Part shown: positions 18,165-27,711 of the stretch, piece after piece | Position numbering within the stretch: the stretch's first letter is position 1 | Layout of the letters: each line of letters begins with the position of its first letter | Assembly (NCBI RefSeq): GCF_900104345.1 | Contig: NZ_FNJN01000005.1 | Coordinates: forward strand, 186,001 to 250,000 | Source of the DNA: Microbacterium testaceum StLB037 | GTDB lineage: Bacteria > Actinomycetota > Actinomycetes > Actinomycetales > Microbacteriaceae | DNA length: 64,000 nt | Direction of reading: 5' to 3' | Translations under genes and position numbers: made by a program | The notes under the pieces: generated by a model | Told to the model about the DNA's origin: nothing | What the model saw: only the letters and a program-made list of their open reading frames with translations | Databases searched by the model: none

Positions 18165-19385
18165 TCACGCACCGCCGTTGCGCCGCTTGTTGAAGATGTC
18201 GAACGCGACCGCCAGGAGCAGCACGATGCCCTTGATGGCCATCTGCCAGGCGGCGTCGACGCTGAGGATCGACAGACCCATGTTCAGCACGCCCATGACC
18301 AGACCACCGACGACCGCGCCGACGACGGTTCCGATGCCACCCTGGACCGCCGCACCGCCGATGAACACCGCCGCGATGGCATCCAGCTCGTAGTTCTGAC
18401 CGGCCGAGGCCACCGCGCCACCGGCGCGGGCCGTGCTGACCACGGCGGCGAGACCGGCGAGAGCACCCATGTTGACGAAGATGAAGAAGTTGACCCACTT
18501 CGTCTTCACGCCGCTCATCACGGCCGCGAAGAGGTTGCCGCCCATGGCGTAGATGTGACGACCGAACGTCGTGCGGTTCAGCACGAACGTGTAGGCCAGC
18601 ACGAGCACCGCGAGGATGATCAGCACGATCGGCGTGCCGTTGTACGCGGCGATCGTGAACGCGGTGGCCATGATCGCGATGACCGCGACGAGGTTCTTGG
18701 CCCAGAACGACCAGGCGACCTCGCGCGGCAGCTCGAGGCGGCGCAGCGTCGCGCGGGTGCGCAGCTGCTGCACGACCAGCAGCACGCTGGCGATGGCACC
18801 CAGCGCGAGGGTGAGGGCGTCCCAGTTGCCGAGGTAGCCGAGGAACGGCGGCAGCCAGCCCGCGCCGATCGCGGTGAAGCCGTCGGGCAGACCGCTGATG
18901 GTGCCGCCGGTGAGCAGAACGAGGGTGAGACCGCGGAACAGCAGCATGCCCGCCAGGGTCACGATGAACGCGGGTATGCCGACGAAGGCGACCCAGAAGC
19001 CCTGCCAGGCACCGACCACGGCGCCGACGACGAGCGACAGCAGGACCGCCACGTACCAGGGCAGACCCCACTGGTTCATGGCGATCGCCGCGATCGCGCC
19101 CACCATCGCCACCACCGAACCGACCGACAGGTCGATGTGTCCGGCGATGATGACCATGACCATGCCGATCGCGAGGATCAGCACGTACGCGTTCTGCTGG
19201 ATGAGGTTGTTGACGTTTCCGGGCATCAACAGGCGACCGCCGGTGAGCACCTGGAACAGCACGATGATGATGACGAGGGCGGCGAGGATGCCGAACTGCC
19301 GGAAGTTGATGCGCGACAGGATGCCGCGACGTCGCGGCCCCGGCTGGGTCGGCGCCTCGACCGTCTGGGTGGATGCGGTGGCCAT
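18165..19385 (-). CDS. gguB: Monosaccharide ABC permease, GguB/XylH type
   Basis: 406 residues, about ten membrane segments, with the BPD_transp_2 signature regions IAGHIDLSVGSVVA and YAMGGNLFAAVMSGV. The start at 19385 is preferred over a TTG three codons upstream because GGAAGGA lies 11 bp before it. It is the third gene of chvE-gguA-gguB and forms the channel for the CUT2 importer. Confidence 0.93.
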   Translation of the reverse strand: MATASTQTVEAPTQPGPRRRGILSRINFRQFGILAALVIIIVLFQVLTGGRLLMPGNVNNLIQQNAYVLILAIGMVMVIIAGHIDLSVGSVVAMVGAIAAIAMNQWGLPWYVAVLLSLVVGAVVGAWQGFWVAFVGIPAFIVTLAGMLLFRGLTLVLLTGGTISGLPDGFTAIGAGWLPPFLGYLGNWDALTLALGAIASVLLVVQQLRTRATLRRLELPREVAWSFWAKNLVAVIAIMATAFTIAAYNGTPIVLIILAVLVLAYTFVLNRTTFGRHIYAMGGNLFAAVMSGVKTKWVNFFIFVNMGALAGLAAVVSTARAGGAVASAGQNYELDAIAAVFIGGAAVQGGIGTVVGAVVGGLVMGVLNMGLSILSVDAAWQMAIKGIVLLLAVAFDIFNKRRNGGA

Positions 19386-19390
19386 TGCTG

Positions 19391-20920
19391 TCAATTCCTT
19401 CCGGCGGTCATGTGCCGCATGAGGTTCTCCTGCGTGGCGTCGTCACGGCTGACCTCGGCCGTGATGCGTCCCTCGGAGATCGTGTAGATGCGGTCGGAGA
19501 GGCCGATGACCTCGGGTAGCTCCGACGAGATGACGATGACGGCCTTACCCTGGGCCGCGAGTTCGTTGATGATGCCGTAGATCTCGTACTTCGCCCCCAC
19601 GTCGATGCCGCGGGTCGGCTCGTCGAGGATCAGTACGTCGGGTCCGGTGAACATCCACTTCGACAGGACGACCTTCTGCTGGTTGCCCCCGGACAGTCGC
19701 CCGGTGATCGCGGCGACGCTGGGCGCCTTGATGTTCATCTTGTAGCGGTACGAGTCGGCGACCTTGTACTCGCGGTAGCGGTCGACCACGCCCAGCCGCG
19801 CGAGACGGGCGAGGGCGGACGCCGAGACGTTGACCTGGATGTCGCCGATGAGGTTCAGTCCGTACTTCTTACGGTCCTCGGTGGCGTACGCGATGCCGTG
19901 CTTGATGGCGGCGTCGACGGTGCGGACGTCGATCTGCTGCCCGTTCTTGTAGACCTCGCCCGAGATGCCGGTGCCGTACATGCGGCCGAAGATGCTCATC
20001 GCGAGCTCGGTGCGACCGGCACCCATGAGGCCGGCGAAGCCGACGATCTCGCCGGCGCGCACCATGAACGAGGCGTCGTCGATGACCACGCGCTCGGTGT
20101 CGACGGGGTGATGCACGGTCCAGTTCTCGACGCGGAAGAGCTCGTCGCCGATGTCGGGTTCGCGCGGCGGGAAGAGGCTGTTCAGATCGCGACCGACCAT
20201 GGCGCGGATGATGCGCCCTTCGTCGGTGTCGGCGTCGGAGCGGTGCATCGTCTCGATCGTGCGACCGTCGCGGATGATCGTGATGCGGTCCGAGATGCGC
20301 AGCACCTCTTTGAGCTTGTGGCTGATGATGATGCAGGTGATGCCCTGGGTGCGCAGCTGGTCGATGAGGTCGAGCAGGTGGGCGGAGTCGTCGTCGTTCA
20401 GCGCGGCGGTGGGCTCGTCGAGGATGAGGAGCTTGACCTCTTTCGCGAGGGCCTTGGCGATCTCGACGAGCTGCTGCTTGCCGACACCGAGCTCGAAGAT
20501 CTTCGTCGCGGGGTTCTCACGCAGGCCCACCCGCTTGAGCAGCTCGGCTGCCGCGGTGTTGGTGGCGTTCCAGTCGATGACGCCGCGACGCGACTTCTCG
20601 TTGCCCAGGAAGATGTTCTCGGCGATCGAGAGGTACGGGCTCAGCGCCAACTCCTGGTGGATGATGACGATGCCGGCGGCCTCGCTGTCGTTGATCGAGC
20701 GGAACGCCATCTGCTCGCCCTCGAGGGTGATGCTGCCCTCGAAGCTCCCGGCGGGATAGACGCCGCTGAGGACCTTCATCAAGGTCGACTTGCCGGCGCC
20801 GTTCTCGCCGCAGATCGCGTGGACCTCGCCGCGGTAGACGTCGATCGACACGTCGGCCAGAGCGGGAACCCCGTTGAACGACTTCGAGATCCCCGACATG
20901 CGCAGGATCGGTTCGGTCAT
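19391..20920 (-). CDS. gguA: Monosaccharide ABC ATPase, two-domain (GguA/XylG type)
   Basis: 509 residues with two ABC modules. The first has Walker [10 protein letters not shown] and Walker [12 protein letters not shown]; the second has the degenerate [10 protein letters not shown] loop, [14 protein letters not shown] and [13 protein letters not shown] duplicated ATPase of this type marks CUT2 pentose/hexose importers. The start follows GGAGGG. It lies 5 bp before the permease gene and after the hairpin region that separates it from the binding protein gene. Confidence 0.96.
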   Translation of the reverse strand: MTEPILRMSGISKSFNGVPALADVSIDVYRGEVHAICGENGAGKSTLMKVLSGVYPAGSFEGSITLEGEQMAFRSINDSEAAGIVIIHQELALSPYLSIAENIFLGNEKSRRGVIDWNATNTAAAELLKRVGLRENPATKIFELGVGKQQLVEIAKALAKEVKLLILDEPTAALNDDDSAHLLDLIDQLRTQGITCIIISHKLKEVLRISDRITIIRDGRTIETMHRSDADTDEGRIIRAMVGRDLNSLFPPREPDIGDELFRVENWTVHHPVDTERVVIDDASFMVRAGEIVGFAGLMGAGRTELAMSIFGRMYGTGISGEVYKNGQQIDVRTVDAAIKHGIAYATEDRKKYGLNLIGDIQVNVSASALARLARLGVVDRYREYKVADSYRYKMNIKAPSVAAITGRLSGGNQQKVVLSKWMFTGPDVLILDEPTRGIDVGAKYEIYGIINELAAQGKAVIVISSELPEVIGLSDRIYTISEGRITAEVSRDDATQENLMRHMTAGRN

Positions 20921-20932
20921 GTGTGCTTGTCC

Positions 20933-21044
20933 CTCCGCCGCCCGCCGGGCGGCATTGTGGCTCCGCCGCCCGCCGGGCGGCACTTCGGCTCAGCCGCCCG
21001 GGGCGGCACGTGGAGCGGCGGGGCGGGCGAACCCGCCCCGCCGC
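20933..21044 (-). repeat. 28-bp tandem palindromic repeats plus hairpin
   Basis: A 22-bp GC palindrome unit starts at 20933 and 20961 as exact copies and, degenerate, at 20989, so the period is exactly 28 bp. It is followed by a 13-bp perfect stem (21015-21027 with 21032-21044) and a CGAA loop right behind the chvE stop. The hairpin probably limits read-through from chvE to gguA; the repeats may add further structure to the same leader. Confidence 0.75.
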
Positions 21045-21052
21045 AGGGTGAA

Positions 21053-22174
21053 TCAGAGTCCGACGTCGGACGCCTTCAGGAAGCCCGAGTCGATGAGCTT
21101 CGACTGCACGTCGTCCTTGGTGACCACCTCGGGGGTCAGCAGGTACGAGGGGACGACCTTCTTGCCGTTGTCGTAGGTCTTCGTGTCGTTGACCTCGACG
21201 TCCTTGCCGTCCTTGATCTCCTGGATCATCGTGAAGACGCGGTCGCCGAGGGCACGGGTGTCCTTCCAGACCGTCATCGCCTGGGCGCCGTCGAGGATCG
21301 CCTTGACGTTGGCCTTGTCGGCATCCTGACCCGTGATGATCGGGTAGTCGGCGCCGGGGGTGTAGCCGGCCGACTTCAGCGACGCCTCGATACCGATGGC
21401 GAGGCTGTCGTTGGGCGAGAGCACCACGTTGACCTTCTTACCGTCGCCGTAGAACGACGAGAGGCGGTTGTCCATCTCGGACTGCGCCTTGTCGGACGCC
21501 CAGCCCTGGATGCCGATCGACGCCCATGCGTCGTCGTTGGCGGGCGACTTGCCGCTGGGGACGACCAGCTTGCCGCTGTCGACGTAGGGCTTGAGCACGT
21601 CCCAGGCGCCGGCGAAGAAGAACTTCGCGTTGTTGTCGTCGGGGCTGCCGGCGAAGGGCTCGAGGTTGAAGGGACCCTTGCCGTCCTTCAGGCCGAGCTG
21701 CGACTCGATGTACTGACCCTGCAGCGTGCCGACCTTGTAGTTGTCGAACGTGGCGTAGTAGTCGACGTTCTCACTGCCGTTGATGAGGCGGTCGTAGGCG
21801 ATGACCTTGGCGTTCTGCGCCTTGGCCTCCTGCAGCACCGGGCCGAGCGTCGAGCCGTCGATCGCGGCGATGACGAGGATCTTCGCGCCACCCGAGATCT
21901 GGTTCTGGATCTGGCTGATCTGCTGGTCGGTCTTGTTGTCGGCGTACTGCAGGTCGACGGTGCACCCGGCATCCTGGAGCTTCTTCTGCAGCTGCTCGCC
22001 GTCGTTGATCCAGCGCTCGAGGCTGCGGGTGGGCATCGCGATGCCGACGTTGCACTCGGTCGAGCCACCGCCCGCGGCGTCTCCACCGCCGTCTGCCGGA
22101 CGCGTGGAGCTGCACGCCCCGAGACCGACGGCGAGTGCGGCGATGGCCGCACCGGTCAGGATTTTCTTCAGCAT
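21053..22174 (-). CDS. chvE: Sugar-binding lipoprotein, ChvE-like
   Basis: 373 residues. The lipoprotein signal ends at LAVGLGAC; an upstream in-frame extension is rejected because this signal starts at the ATG at 22174. The mature protein shows ChvE-type blocks NVGIAMPTRSLERWINDG, QYADNKTDQQISQIQN, YDRLI and GQDADKANVKAI. ChvE proteins bind glucose, galactose, arabinose or xylose and feed GguAB. It heads the operon and has its own promoter at 22298-22326. Confidence 0.93.
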   Translation of the reverse strand: MLKKILTGAAIAALAVGLGACSSTRPADGGGDAAGGGSTECNVGIAMPTRSLERWINDGEQLQKKLQDAGCTVDLQYADNKTDQQISQIQNQISGGAKILVIAAIDGSTLGPVLQEAKAQNAKVIAYDRLINGSENVDYYATFDNYKVGTLQGQYIESQLGLKDGKGPFNLEPFAGSPDDNNAKFFFAGAWDVLKPYVDSGKLVVPSGKSPANDDAWASIGIQGWASDKAQSEMDNRLSSFYGDGKKVNVVLSPNDSLAIGIEASLKSAGYTPGADYPIITGQDADKANVKAILDGAQAMTVWKDTRALGDRVFTMIQEIKDGKDVEVNDTKTYDNGKKVVPSYLLTPEVVTKDDVQSKLIDSGFLKASDVGL

Positions 22175-22297
22175 GTGATCTGCGTTCCTCTCTGAACAGC
22201 AGGGATCCTCGGATCCGTACCCGCGCCCTCCCCGGCGTCGGATCGGGTACGTCTTCGTTCCCGGCACTCTGGTCCGTCGAATTATGACGGCTCCGAA

Positions 22298-22326
22298 AAA
22301 ATATCCACCCGAGGGGGTTTTGTCTA
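22298..22326 (-). promoter_or_regulatory. Promoter of chvE-gguAB
   Basis: TAGACA (22321-22326) and TATTTT (22298-22303) on the minus strand are 17 bp apart. The region is unusually AT-rich for this genome. The leader to the chvE start is about 120 bp, long enough for a ROK operator, but none was recognised. Confidence 0.65.
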
Positions 22327-22435
22327 TAGCCGCGTCAAAATTGCGCACACCGTGACCGGAGCGTGATTTTCCGCCCCCGGACGCACGAGAACGGGCGGGC
22401 CGCCGAAGCGCCCCGCCCGTCACCGATGCCGGCGA

Positions 22436-23965
22436 TCAGACCCCGACGGTCTCTTTCTGCGTCGTGTTCGCCCGGCGACGCGCCACCACGCGATTGCGCC
22501 CGGCCGCGACCAGCACCACGAGCAGCACCGCGTAGATGGCGATGACGATCGGCCCCTGGAAGAGCGTCGTCAGGTCGCCGTTGGCACTCATCGCGGCATC
22601 GCGCAGGCTGGTCTCGGCCAGCGGCCCGAGCACCATGCCGATGATGAGCGGCGCCAGCGGGTAGTCGTGCGCCCGCATCACGAAGCCGAGCAGACCGACC
22701 GCGAGCAGCAGCACGAGATCGAACGTCGCACCCGAGGTGGCGTAGATGCCGAGCCCGCAGAACACCGCGATAGCGGCGTACAGGTACGGGCGCGGGATGA
22801 CCAGGAGCTTGGCCCACAGCATCGCGAACGGCAGGTTGAGGATCAGCAGCACGACCATCGCGATGAAGAAGCTCGCGATGAGCGCCCAGACCAGATCGGG
22901 TGCCCGCTCGAACAGCAGGGGTCCGGGCTGCAGACCGTACTGGCGGAAGGCGGCGAGCATGATGGCCGCCGTCGCCGACACCGGGAGCCCCAGCGCCAGG
23001 AGCGACCCCATCGCCATGCCCGTGGTCGAGTTGCCCGCGGCCTCGGGGGCGGCGAGGCCCCGGATGGCGCCGGTGCCGAAGCGCGGCTTCTTGCGCCGCC
23101 CGTCGAGGCGCTTCTCGATGCCGTAGGCGAGGAACGTGGGGATCTCGGAGCCGCCGGCGGGGATCACGCCGAACGGCAGACCGATCGCCGTTCCGCGGAG
23201 CCACGCCGGGGTGGCCTCGGCGAACTCGCGGCGGGTCAGCCACGGTCGGCCGGTCGGCCGGATCATCTGCTTGTTGCTGATGTGCCGCTCCAGGCACGCG
23301 ACGTAGATGACCTCGCCGAGGGCCAGGATGCCGACGGTCACGGTGATCAACGAGATGCCGTCGAACAGGTTGGGCGAGTCCATCGTGAAGCGCGGGGCGC
23401 CGGTGACGCCGTCGATGCCGATCACCGCGATGCCGAGCCCCAGCAGCAGGGACGCGAGGCCCTTGCCGGCGTTGTCGGTCACGACCGACGAGGTCGCCGC
23501 GAACGCGAAGATCGCGAGCGCGAAGAACTCCGCCGGTCCGAAGCTGCTCGACAGCCCCGCGAGCACGGGCGCGAAGAACACCAGCAAGATGGCGGCGATG
23601 ATGCCGCCGATGAAGGCGCCGATCGCCGCGGTGGCGAGCGCCTGCGCGGCGCGTCCGTTGAGCGCCATCTTGTGGCCCTCGAAGGTCGACGCGATCGCAG
23701 AGGCCTGGCCGGGCGTATTCAGCAGGATGCCGGTGATCGAGTCGCCGAACAGCCCGCCGAAGTAGACGCCCGAGAACATGATGAACGCGGCGGTCGGGTC
23801 GAGCGAGAAGGTCACCGGCAGAAGCAGTGCGACCGCCATCGAGGAGCCGAGGCCGGGCATGACGCCGACCGCGGTTCCGAGCACGCAGCCCACGAGCACC
23901 CAGATGAGGTTCTGGGGGGTCAGGGCACCGGCGAATCCCTCGCCGAGGAGAACGAGAACGTCCAT
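22436..23965 (-). CDS. tctA: Tripartite tricarboxylate transporter large permease TctA
   Basis: 509 residues with about 11-12 membrane segments and TctA signature blocks (GVMPGLGSSMAVALLLP, MFSGVYFGGLFGDSITGIL, PAGGSEIPTFLAYGIEK). TctA is the channel subunit of a secondary, binding-protein-dependent carboxylate importer. It is last in tctC-tctB-tctA. The operon is divergent from a CitAB-like two-component system that should sense the same carboxylate. Confidence 0.95.
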   Translation of the reverse strand: MDVLVLLGEGFAGALTPQNLIWVLVGCVLGTAVGVMPGLGSSMAVALLLPVTFSLDPTAAFIMFSGVYFGGLFGDSITGILLNTPGQASAIASTFEGHKMALNGRAAQALATAAIGAFIGGIIAAILLVFFAPVLAGLSSSFGPAEFFALAIFAFAATSSVVTDNAGKGLASLLLGLGIAVIGIDGVTGAPRFTMDSPNLFDGISLITVTVGILALGEVIYVACLERHISNKQMIRPTGRPWLTRREFAEATPAWLRGTAIGLPFGVIPAGGSEIPTFLAYGIEKRLDGRRKKPRFGTGAIRGLAAPEAAGNSTTGMAMGSLLALGLPVSATAAIMLAAFRQYGLQPGPLLFERAPDLVWALIASFFIAMVVLLILNLPFAMLWAKLLVIPRPYLYAAIAVFCGLGIYATSGATFDLVLLLAVGLLGFVMRAHDYPLAPLIIGMVLGPLAETSLRDAAMSANGDLTTLFQGPIVIAIYAVLLVVLVAAGRNRVVARRRANTTQKETVGV

Positions 23966-23966
23966 G

Positions 23967-24530
23967 TCAGAAGGCCCATCCGAGGATTCCGGAGGGCAGG
24001 GACAGACCCAACCCCATGTCGAAGGCGATGTAGCTGAGCGAGCTGATGGTCAGCCCGACCAGGAGGGCGAACAGCACCTTGCGCTGGCCGAACCCGCGGG
24101 CGATGCCCGTGAACAGCAGGGCCGCGGCGATGATCCAGCCCAGGATGCCGAGCAGGAACGCGAACGCGAGGAACGAGCCCGCGACCCAGGCGAACGAGCG
24201 CCAGTCGACGCCGACCGCGCGCCCGCCGGCCTCCTCCTCTTCGATCGAGGGGGTGACCAGCGCCGCGCGCACCGCCTGGATGCCGAGGATGATGGCGAAC
24301 GCGGAGAGCCCTGCCGCGATGATGCCGGGGAAGAACTGCGGGCCCGGGAAGGCCGCGCTCGGCGGCACCTTCATCACGACGATGCCGTACAGGAGGTACG
24401 TCGCGAAGGCGGCGAGGATCGCGGGCATGATGAGCGCCTTCGCGATGCCGCGGGGGCCGCTCCCCCGCTGGAACCGCAGGCGGTTGCCGACGGTCGCCGA
24501 GACGGAGGTGGGGTTGTTGCTCGACGGCAT
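23967..24530 (-). CDS. tctB: Tripartite tricarboxylate transporter small permease TctB
   Basis: 187 residues with four predicted membrane segments, the normal TctB topology; a charged loop (PSIEEEEAGGRAVG) lies near residue 95. The ATG overlaps the tctC stop, and the tctA start follows 1 bp after the stop. Confidence 0.9.
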   Translation of the reverse strand: MPSSNNPTSVSATVGNRLRFQRGSGPRGIAKALIMPAILAAFATYLLYGIVVMKVPPSAAFPGPQFFPGIIAAGLSAFAIILGIQAVRAALVTPSIEEEEAGGRAVGVDWRSFAWVAGSFLAFAFLLGILGWIIAAALLFTGIARGFGQRKVLFALLVGLTISSLSYIAFDMGLGLSLPSGILGWAF

Positions 24531-25591
24531 CACAGGCCCATCTCCTCGTACAGGCGCTCGATGCGCTCGCGCTCGTCGGCGAGGAACACGTCGAGCTGGT
24601 CGCCGGTGATGACGCGCTCGGTCCAGTGGTAACGGGCGCGGGCGTCGGCCCACTCGGGCGTCGCGATCGAGTCGAGGACGAGCTCGGTCAGCCCGTCGAC
24701 CTGCTCGTCGTCGAGCCCGCTCGGGGCGGCCAGCATGCGCCAGTTGGTCAGGCCCACCTGGTAGCCCTGGTCGACCGCGGTGGGGATGTCGATGCCCTCG
24801 ATGGGGTCGGACGCGACCAGGGCGAGGGCGCGCAGGCGCCCCGACTCGATCTGGTCGATGTTGTCGGGGTAGCCGCCCGCCGCCGCCCGGGCGGTGCCGT
24901 TGAGCAGGGCCTGGATGGCCTCGCCGCCACCGTCGGACGAGATGTAGGTCATGTCGACCGGCGCGATGCCCGCGGCGAGCGCGAGCTCGGCCACGACGAG
25001 CTGGTCGAACGAGCCGCCGCCGGTCCACGGCAGGGCGCGGGGGTCCTGCTTCCAGTCCTGCACGAGGTCGTCGAGGCTCTGGTAGGGCGAGTCGGCCGGG
25101 ACGACGATGACGTCGTACTCCTCGACCATGACGGCCAGCGGAGTGACGTCGTCGAGGGTTGCTGCCGAGTTGAACTGCACGGTCGCGGCGAGGAGCCCCG
25201 TGCCGCCGACCAGGAGGTTTCCGGCCTGCCCGTTGAGCACCGAGACGTTGCCGAGGGCGATGGTGCCGCCGGCGCCGGGCATGTTGACCACCTGCACGTT
25301 GTTGACCAGGCCGTTGGCCTTCTGCGCCTGCTGCAGCTCGCGGGCGACGCCGTCCCAGCCGCCGCCTGCGGCGGCGGGCGCGATGATCGTCATCGACGCG
25401 TGGATGTCGTCGCCGGCGGATGCCGAGGTGATCGACCCGTACGAGGCGACGGCGATCGCGGTTACGGCGACCGCTCCCCCCGCGAGGCGGCCGATCCAAC
25501 GGCGCCGCGGCCGGTCGACCGGTGCGCTGTCGGTCCGGGCACTGCCGGCCGGCGGATGGTCGGGGACAGATGAAGGCGTAGGCTCCGTCAT
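24530..25591 (-). CDS. tctC: Tripartite tricarboxylate transporter binding protein TctC
   Basis: 353 residues from the ATG preceded by GAGGAGGAGC. A signal/anchor helix (about 32-52) is preceded by a 30-residue polar cytoplasmic tail. The mature domain has TctC/Bug-family blocks: IIAPAAAGGGWDGVARELQQ, VVNMPGAGGT and LPWTGGGSFDQL. It captures a di- or tricarboxylate; the ligand is unknown. Confidence 0.92.
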   Translation of the reverse strand: MTEPTPSSVPDHPPAGSARTDSAPVDRPRRRWIGRLAGGAVAVTAIAVASYGSITSASAGDDIHASMTIIAPAAAGGGWDGVARELQQAQKANGLVNNVQVVNMPGAGGTIALGNVSVLNGQAGNLLVGGTGLLAATVQFNSAATLDDVTPLAVMVEEYDVIVVPADSPYQSLDDLVQDWKQDPRALPWTGGGSFDQLVVAELALAAGIAPVDMTYISSDGGGEAIQALLNGTARAAAGGYPDNIDQIESGRLRALALVASDPIEGIDIPTAVDQGYQVGLTNWRMLAAPSGLDDEQVDGLTELVLDSIATPEWADARARYHWTERVITGDQLDVFLADERERIERLYEEMGL

Positions 25592-25710
25592 CACAGCTCC
25601 TCCTCGCGGACGTCGTCGTTCCGCGGAATGTGAAGACGCTCCCAGGAGGGGTGGCACGGCGCAGCCCCCGCGCGCTTTGTGCTCATATTGCGTGCGACAG
25701 GAAGCCCACC

Positions 25711-26991
25711 ATGCGCGAGTACTCCCCGGCGCTCACCCCGCGAGCGGTGAGGCGCGTGCTCGTGGTACTGCCGAGCGTCATCGTTCTGTTCGCCGTGGGG
25801 CTGACCACCGTGATCGCCGCCTCGGTGCAGGAGCGCCGCATCCGCGACGACACCGTCGAGCGCGTGTACGACGTGGCCTCCGGGCTCGCCGAGCTCGACG
25901 ACGTGCGCCTGGCCGCGGCATCCGTGTCCCGCGCCGGAACGGCGGATGATCTCGCGGACGCCGGAGACCTCTCGCCCGCGACGGCGGTGCTGCAACCGCT
26001 GGCCGATCTCGTCGAGCGCACGACCGGGGTGTTCTACGTCGTCATCACCGACGACGAGGGCGTGCGCATCACCCACCCCGAGGTCACGCAACGCGGCGTG
26101 CTCGTCGAGACCGCCAACGCGAGCGTGCTGGCGGGGACGCCGTTCGTCGGCATCGAGACGGGACCCTCGGGCAGCACGGTGCGCGCGAAGGTCCCCATCA
26201 GCTCCGACGGCACGATCGTCGGCATGGTCGCGGTGGGGGTGCTCGAATCGCGCATGCTGGCGGACCGCGACGAGGCCCTCGGTGCCCTGCTGCCCTGGGC
26301 GCTGGGGGCGCTCGTGGCCGGCACCCTGTCGTCGTCGCTGCTGGCCGCCGCGATCGAACGGCGCTTCCGGCAGGCCGACGCGCTCGCGGCGGAGCAGGAG
26401 CAGAGCACCCGGACGATGGCGGCCCTGCGCGAGCAGGCGCACGAGTTCGGCACGCGGCTGCACGTGCTGCACGGTCTGGTCTCGCACGGAGACACGCGCG
26501 ACGCACTGGCCTACATCGCCGACGCCGCCCCGACGCTCACCGCCCGCCCGGCCTCGGACACCCGGCTCGGCCCGTCGGTGGTGGGAGCGAGTCTCGAGGC
26601 GCTGCGCGCGGAGGTCGCCGCCCTCGGGGCGCACCTCGAGGTGCAGGTCGAGCGCGACCTACCCGTCGATGAGACGGTGCTGGTCGTCCTCGCCAACCTG
26701 TGTCGCAACGCCGCCGAGGCGGGTGCCTCGCGCGTGCGCTGCACGCTCTCGCAGATCGGCGACCGGCTGCACGGAGCGGTGGACGACGACGGTCCGGGGC
26801 TCGATGCGAACGACGTCGAGCGCGCGTTCTCGGTGGGCCACTCCTCGAAGCCCGACGTCACCGGCACCGGGCGCGGACTCGGACTCGGGCTCGTCCGTCG
26901 CGCCGTCGCCGAGCGCGGGGGCGAGGTCACCGTCAGCCGATCGGCGTGGGGCGGCGCGAGCTTCTCGTTCGAGATGGCGGTGCCGCGATGA
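25711..26991 (+). CDS. Sensor kinase, CitA/DcuS type
   Basis: 426 residues. Two membrane helices (about 17-37 and 188-210) bracket an extracytoplasmic PAS-like domain (FYVVITDDEGVRITHPE, then ISSDGTIVGMVAVGVLE), the usual carboxylate sensor. The phospho-acceptor His is in LREQAHEFGTRLHVLHGL. The ATPase domain has N-box NLCRNAAEAGA, DDDGPGL and GRGLGLGLVRRA. It is coupled by ATGA to its regulator and divergent from tctCBA. Confidence 0.94.
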   Translation: MREYSPALTPRAVRRVLVVLPSVIVLFAVGLTTVIAASVQERRIRDDTVERVYDVASGLAELDDVRLAAASVSRAGTADDLADAGDLSPATAVLQPLADLVERTTGVFYVVITDDEGVRITHPEVTQRGVLVETANASVLAGTPFVGIETGPSGSTVRAKVPISSDGTIVGMVAVGVLESRMLADRDEALGALLPWALGALVAGTLSSSLLAAAIERRFRQADALAAEQEQSTRTMAALREQAHEFGTRLHVLHGLVSHGDTRDALAYIADAAPTLTARPASDTRLGPSVVGASLEALRAEVAALGAHLEVQVERDLPVDETVLVVLANLCRNAAEAGASRVRCTLSQIGDRLHGAVDDDGPGLDANDVERAFSVGHSSKPDVTGTGRGLGLGLVRRAVAERGGEVTVSRSAWGGASFSFEMAVPR

Positions 26992-27704
26992 CCGACGATC
27001 CGGTGCGGGTGCTCGTCGTCGACGACGACGGCGCGGCGCGCGCGCTGCACGGCCGCTTCGTCGACGAGACACCGGGCTTCCGGGTGATCGGCTCGGCGGC
27101 GACCGGGATCGCGGCCGTCGAACGCGCGCGACAGGACGTCGACCTGGTGCTGCTCGACATGCGACTGCCCGACATCAGCGGGGTCGAGGTGCTGCACCGC
27201 CTGCGGACGCTGGGGGCCGAGGGGCTCGACGTGCTCGTCATCAGCTCGTCGCAGGACCAGGTGACCGTGCGGCAGGCGCTCGCTGCACACGTCGTGGGCT
27301 ACCTCGTGAAGCCGTTCACGCAGGAGATGCTGCAGCGTCGCCTCGACACGTACCGCCGCGAGCGGCAGGCGCGCGCCGAGGCCGACCGCGATCGCGCTCT
27401 GACGCAGGGCGACATCGATCGCCTGCTCGGCACGGGCACGGTGCGCGTTCCCGAACGTTCGTCTCCGGCGCCGCTGCCGAAGGGCCTCGCCCAGGTCACC
27501 CTCGACCGGGTGCGGGCGAGTCTCGACCCGGTCGCCTTCGTCTCGGCATCCGACGTCGCTTCCGCCTGCGGCCTGTCGCGGGCCACGGCTCAGCGCTACC
27601 TCGAGCACCTGGTGTCGACAGGGGTCATCGACCTCGCGCACCGGTACGGCGCCCGCGGGCGCCCGCGCATCCTCTACCGACTGGCCCCGTCGCCGCCCGG
27701 CTGA
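26988..27704 (+). CDS. Response regulator, CitB/DcuR type
   Basis: 238 residues. The receiver domain contains VVDDD, the acceptor Asp in LLDMRLPDISG and Lys in VKPF. A C-terminal helix-turn-helix (ASDVASACGLSRATAQRYLEH) is typical of the CitB/DcuR group. It overlaps the kinase stop and very probably activates tctCBA in response to an external carboxylate. Confidence 0.93.
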   Translation: MTDDPVRVLVVDDDGAARALHGRFVDETPGFRVIGSAATGIAAVERARQDVDLVLLDMRLPDISGVEVLHRLRTLGAEGLDVLVISSSQDQVTVRQALAAHVVGYLVKPFTQEMLQRRLDTYRRERQARAEADRDRALTQGDIDRLLGTGTVRVPERSSPAPLPKGLAQVTLDRVRASLDPVAFVSASDVASACGLSRATAQRYLEHLVSTGVIDLAHRYGARGRPRILYRLAPSPPG

Positions 27705-27711
27705 GCCCGCG

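Noticed and set aside
20933-21008. CRISPR-like array from the 28-bp periodic units
   Set aside because: The repeats are self-complementary GC palindromes with 6-bp spacers and no variable spacer sequence; no cas gene is near.
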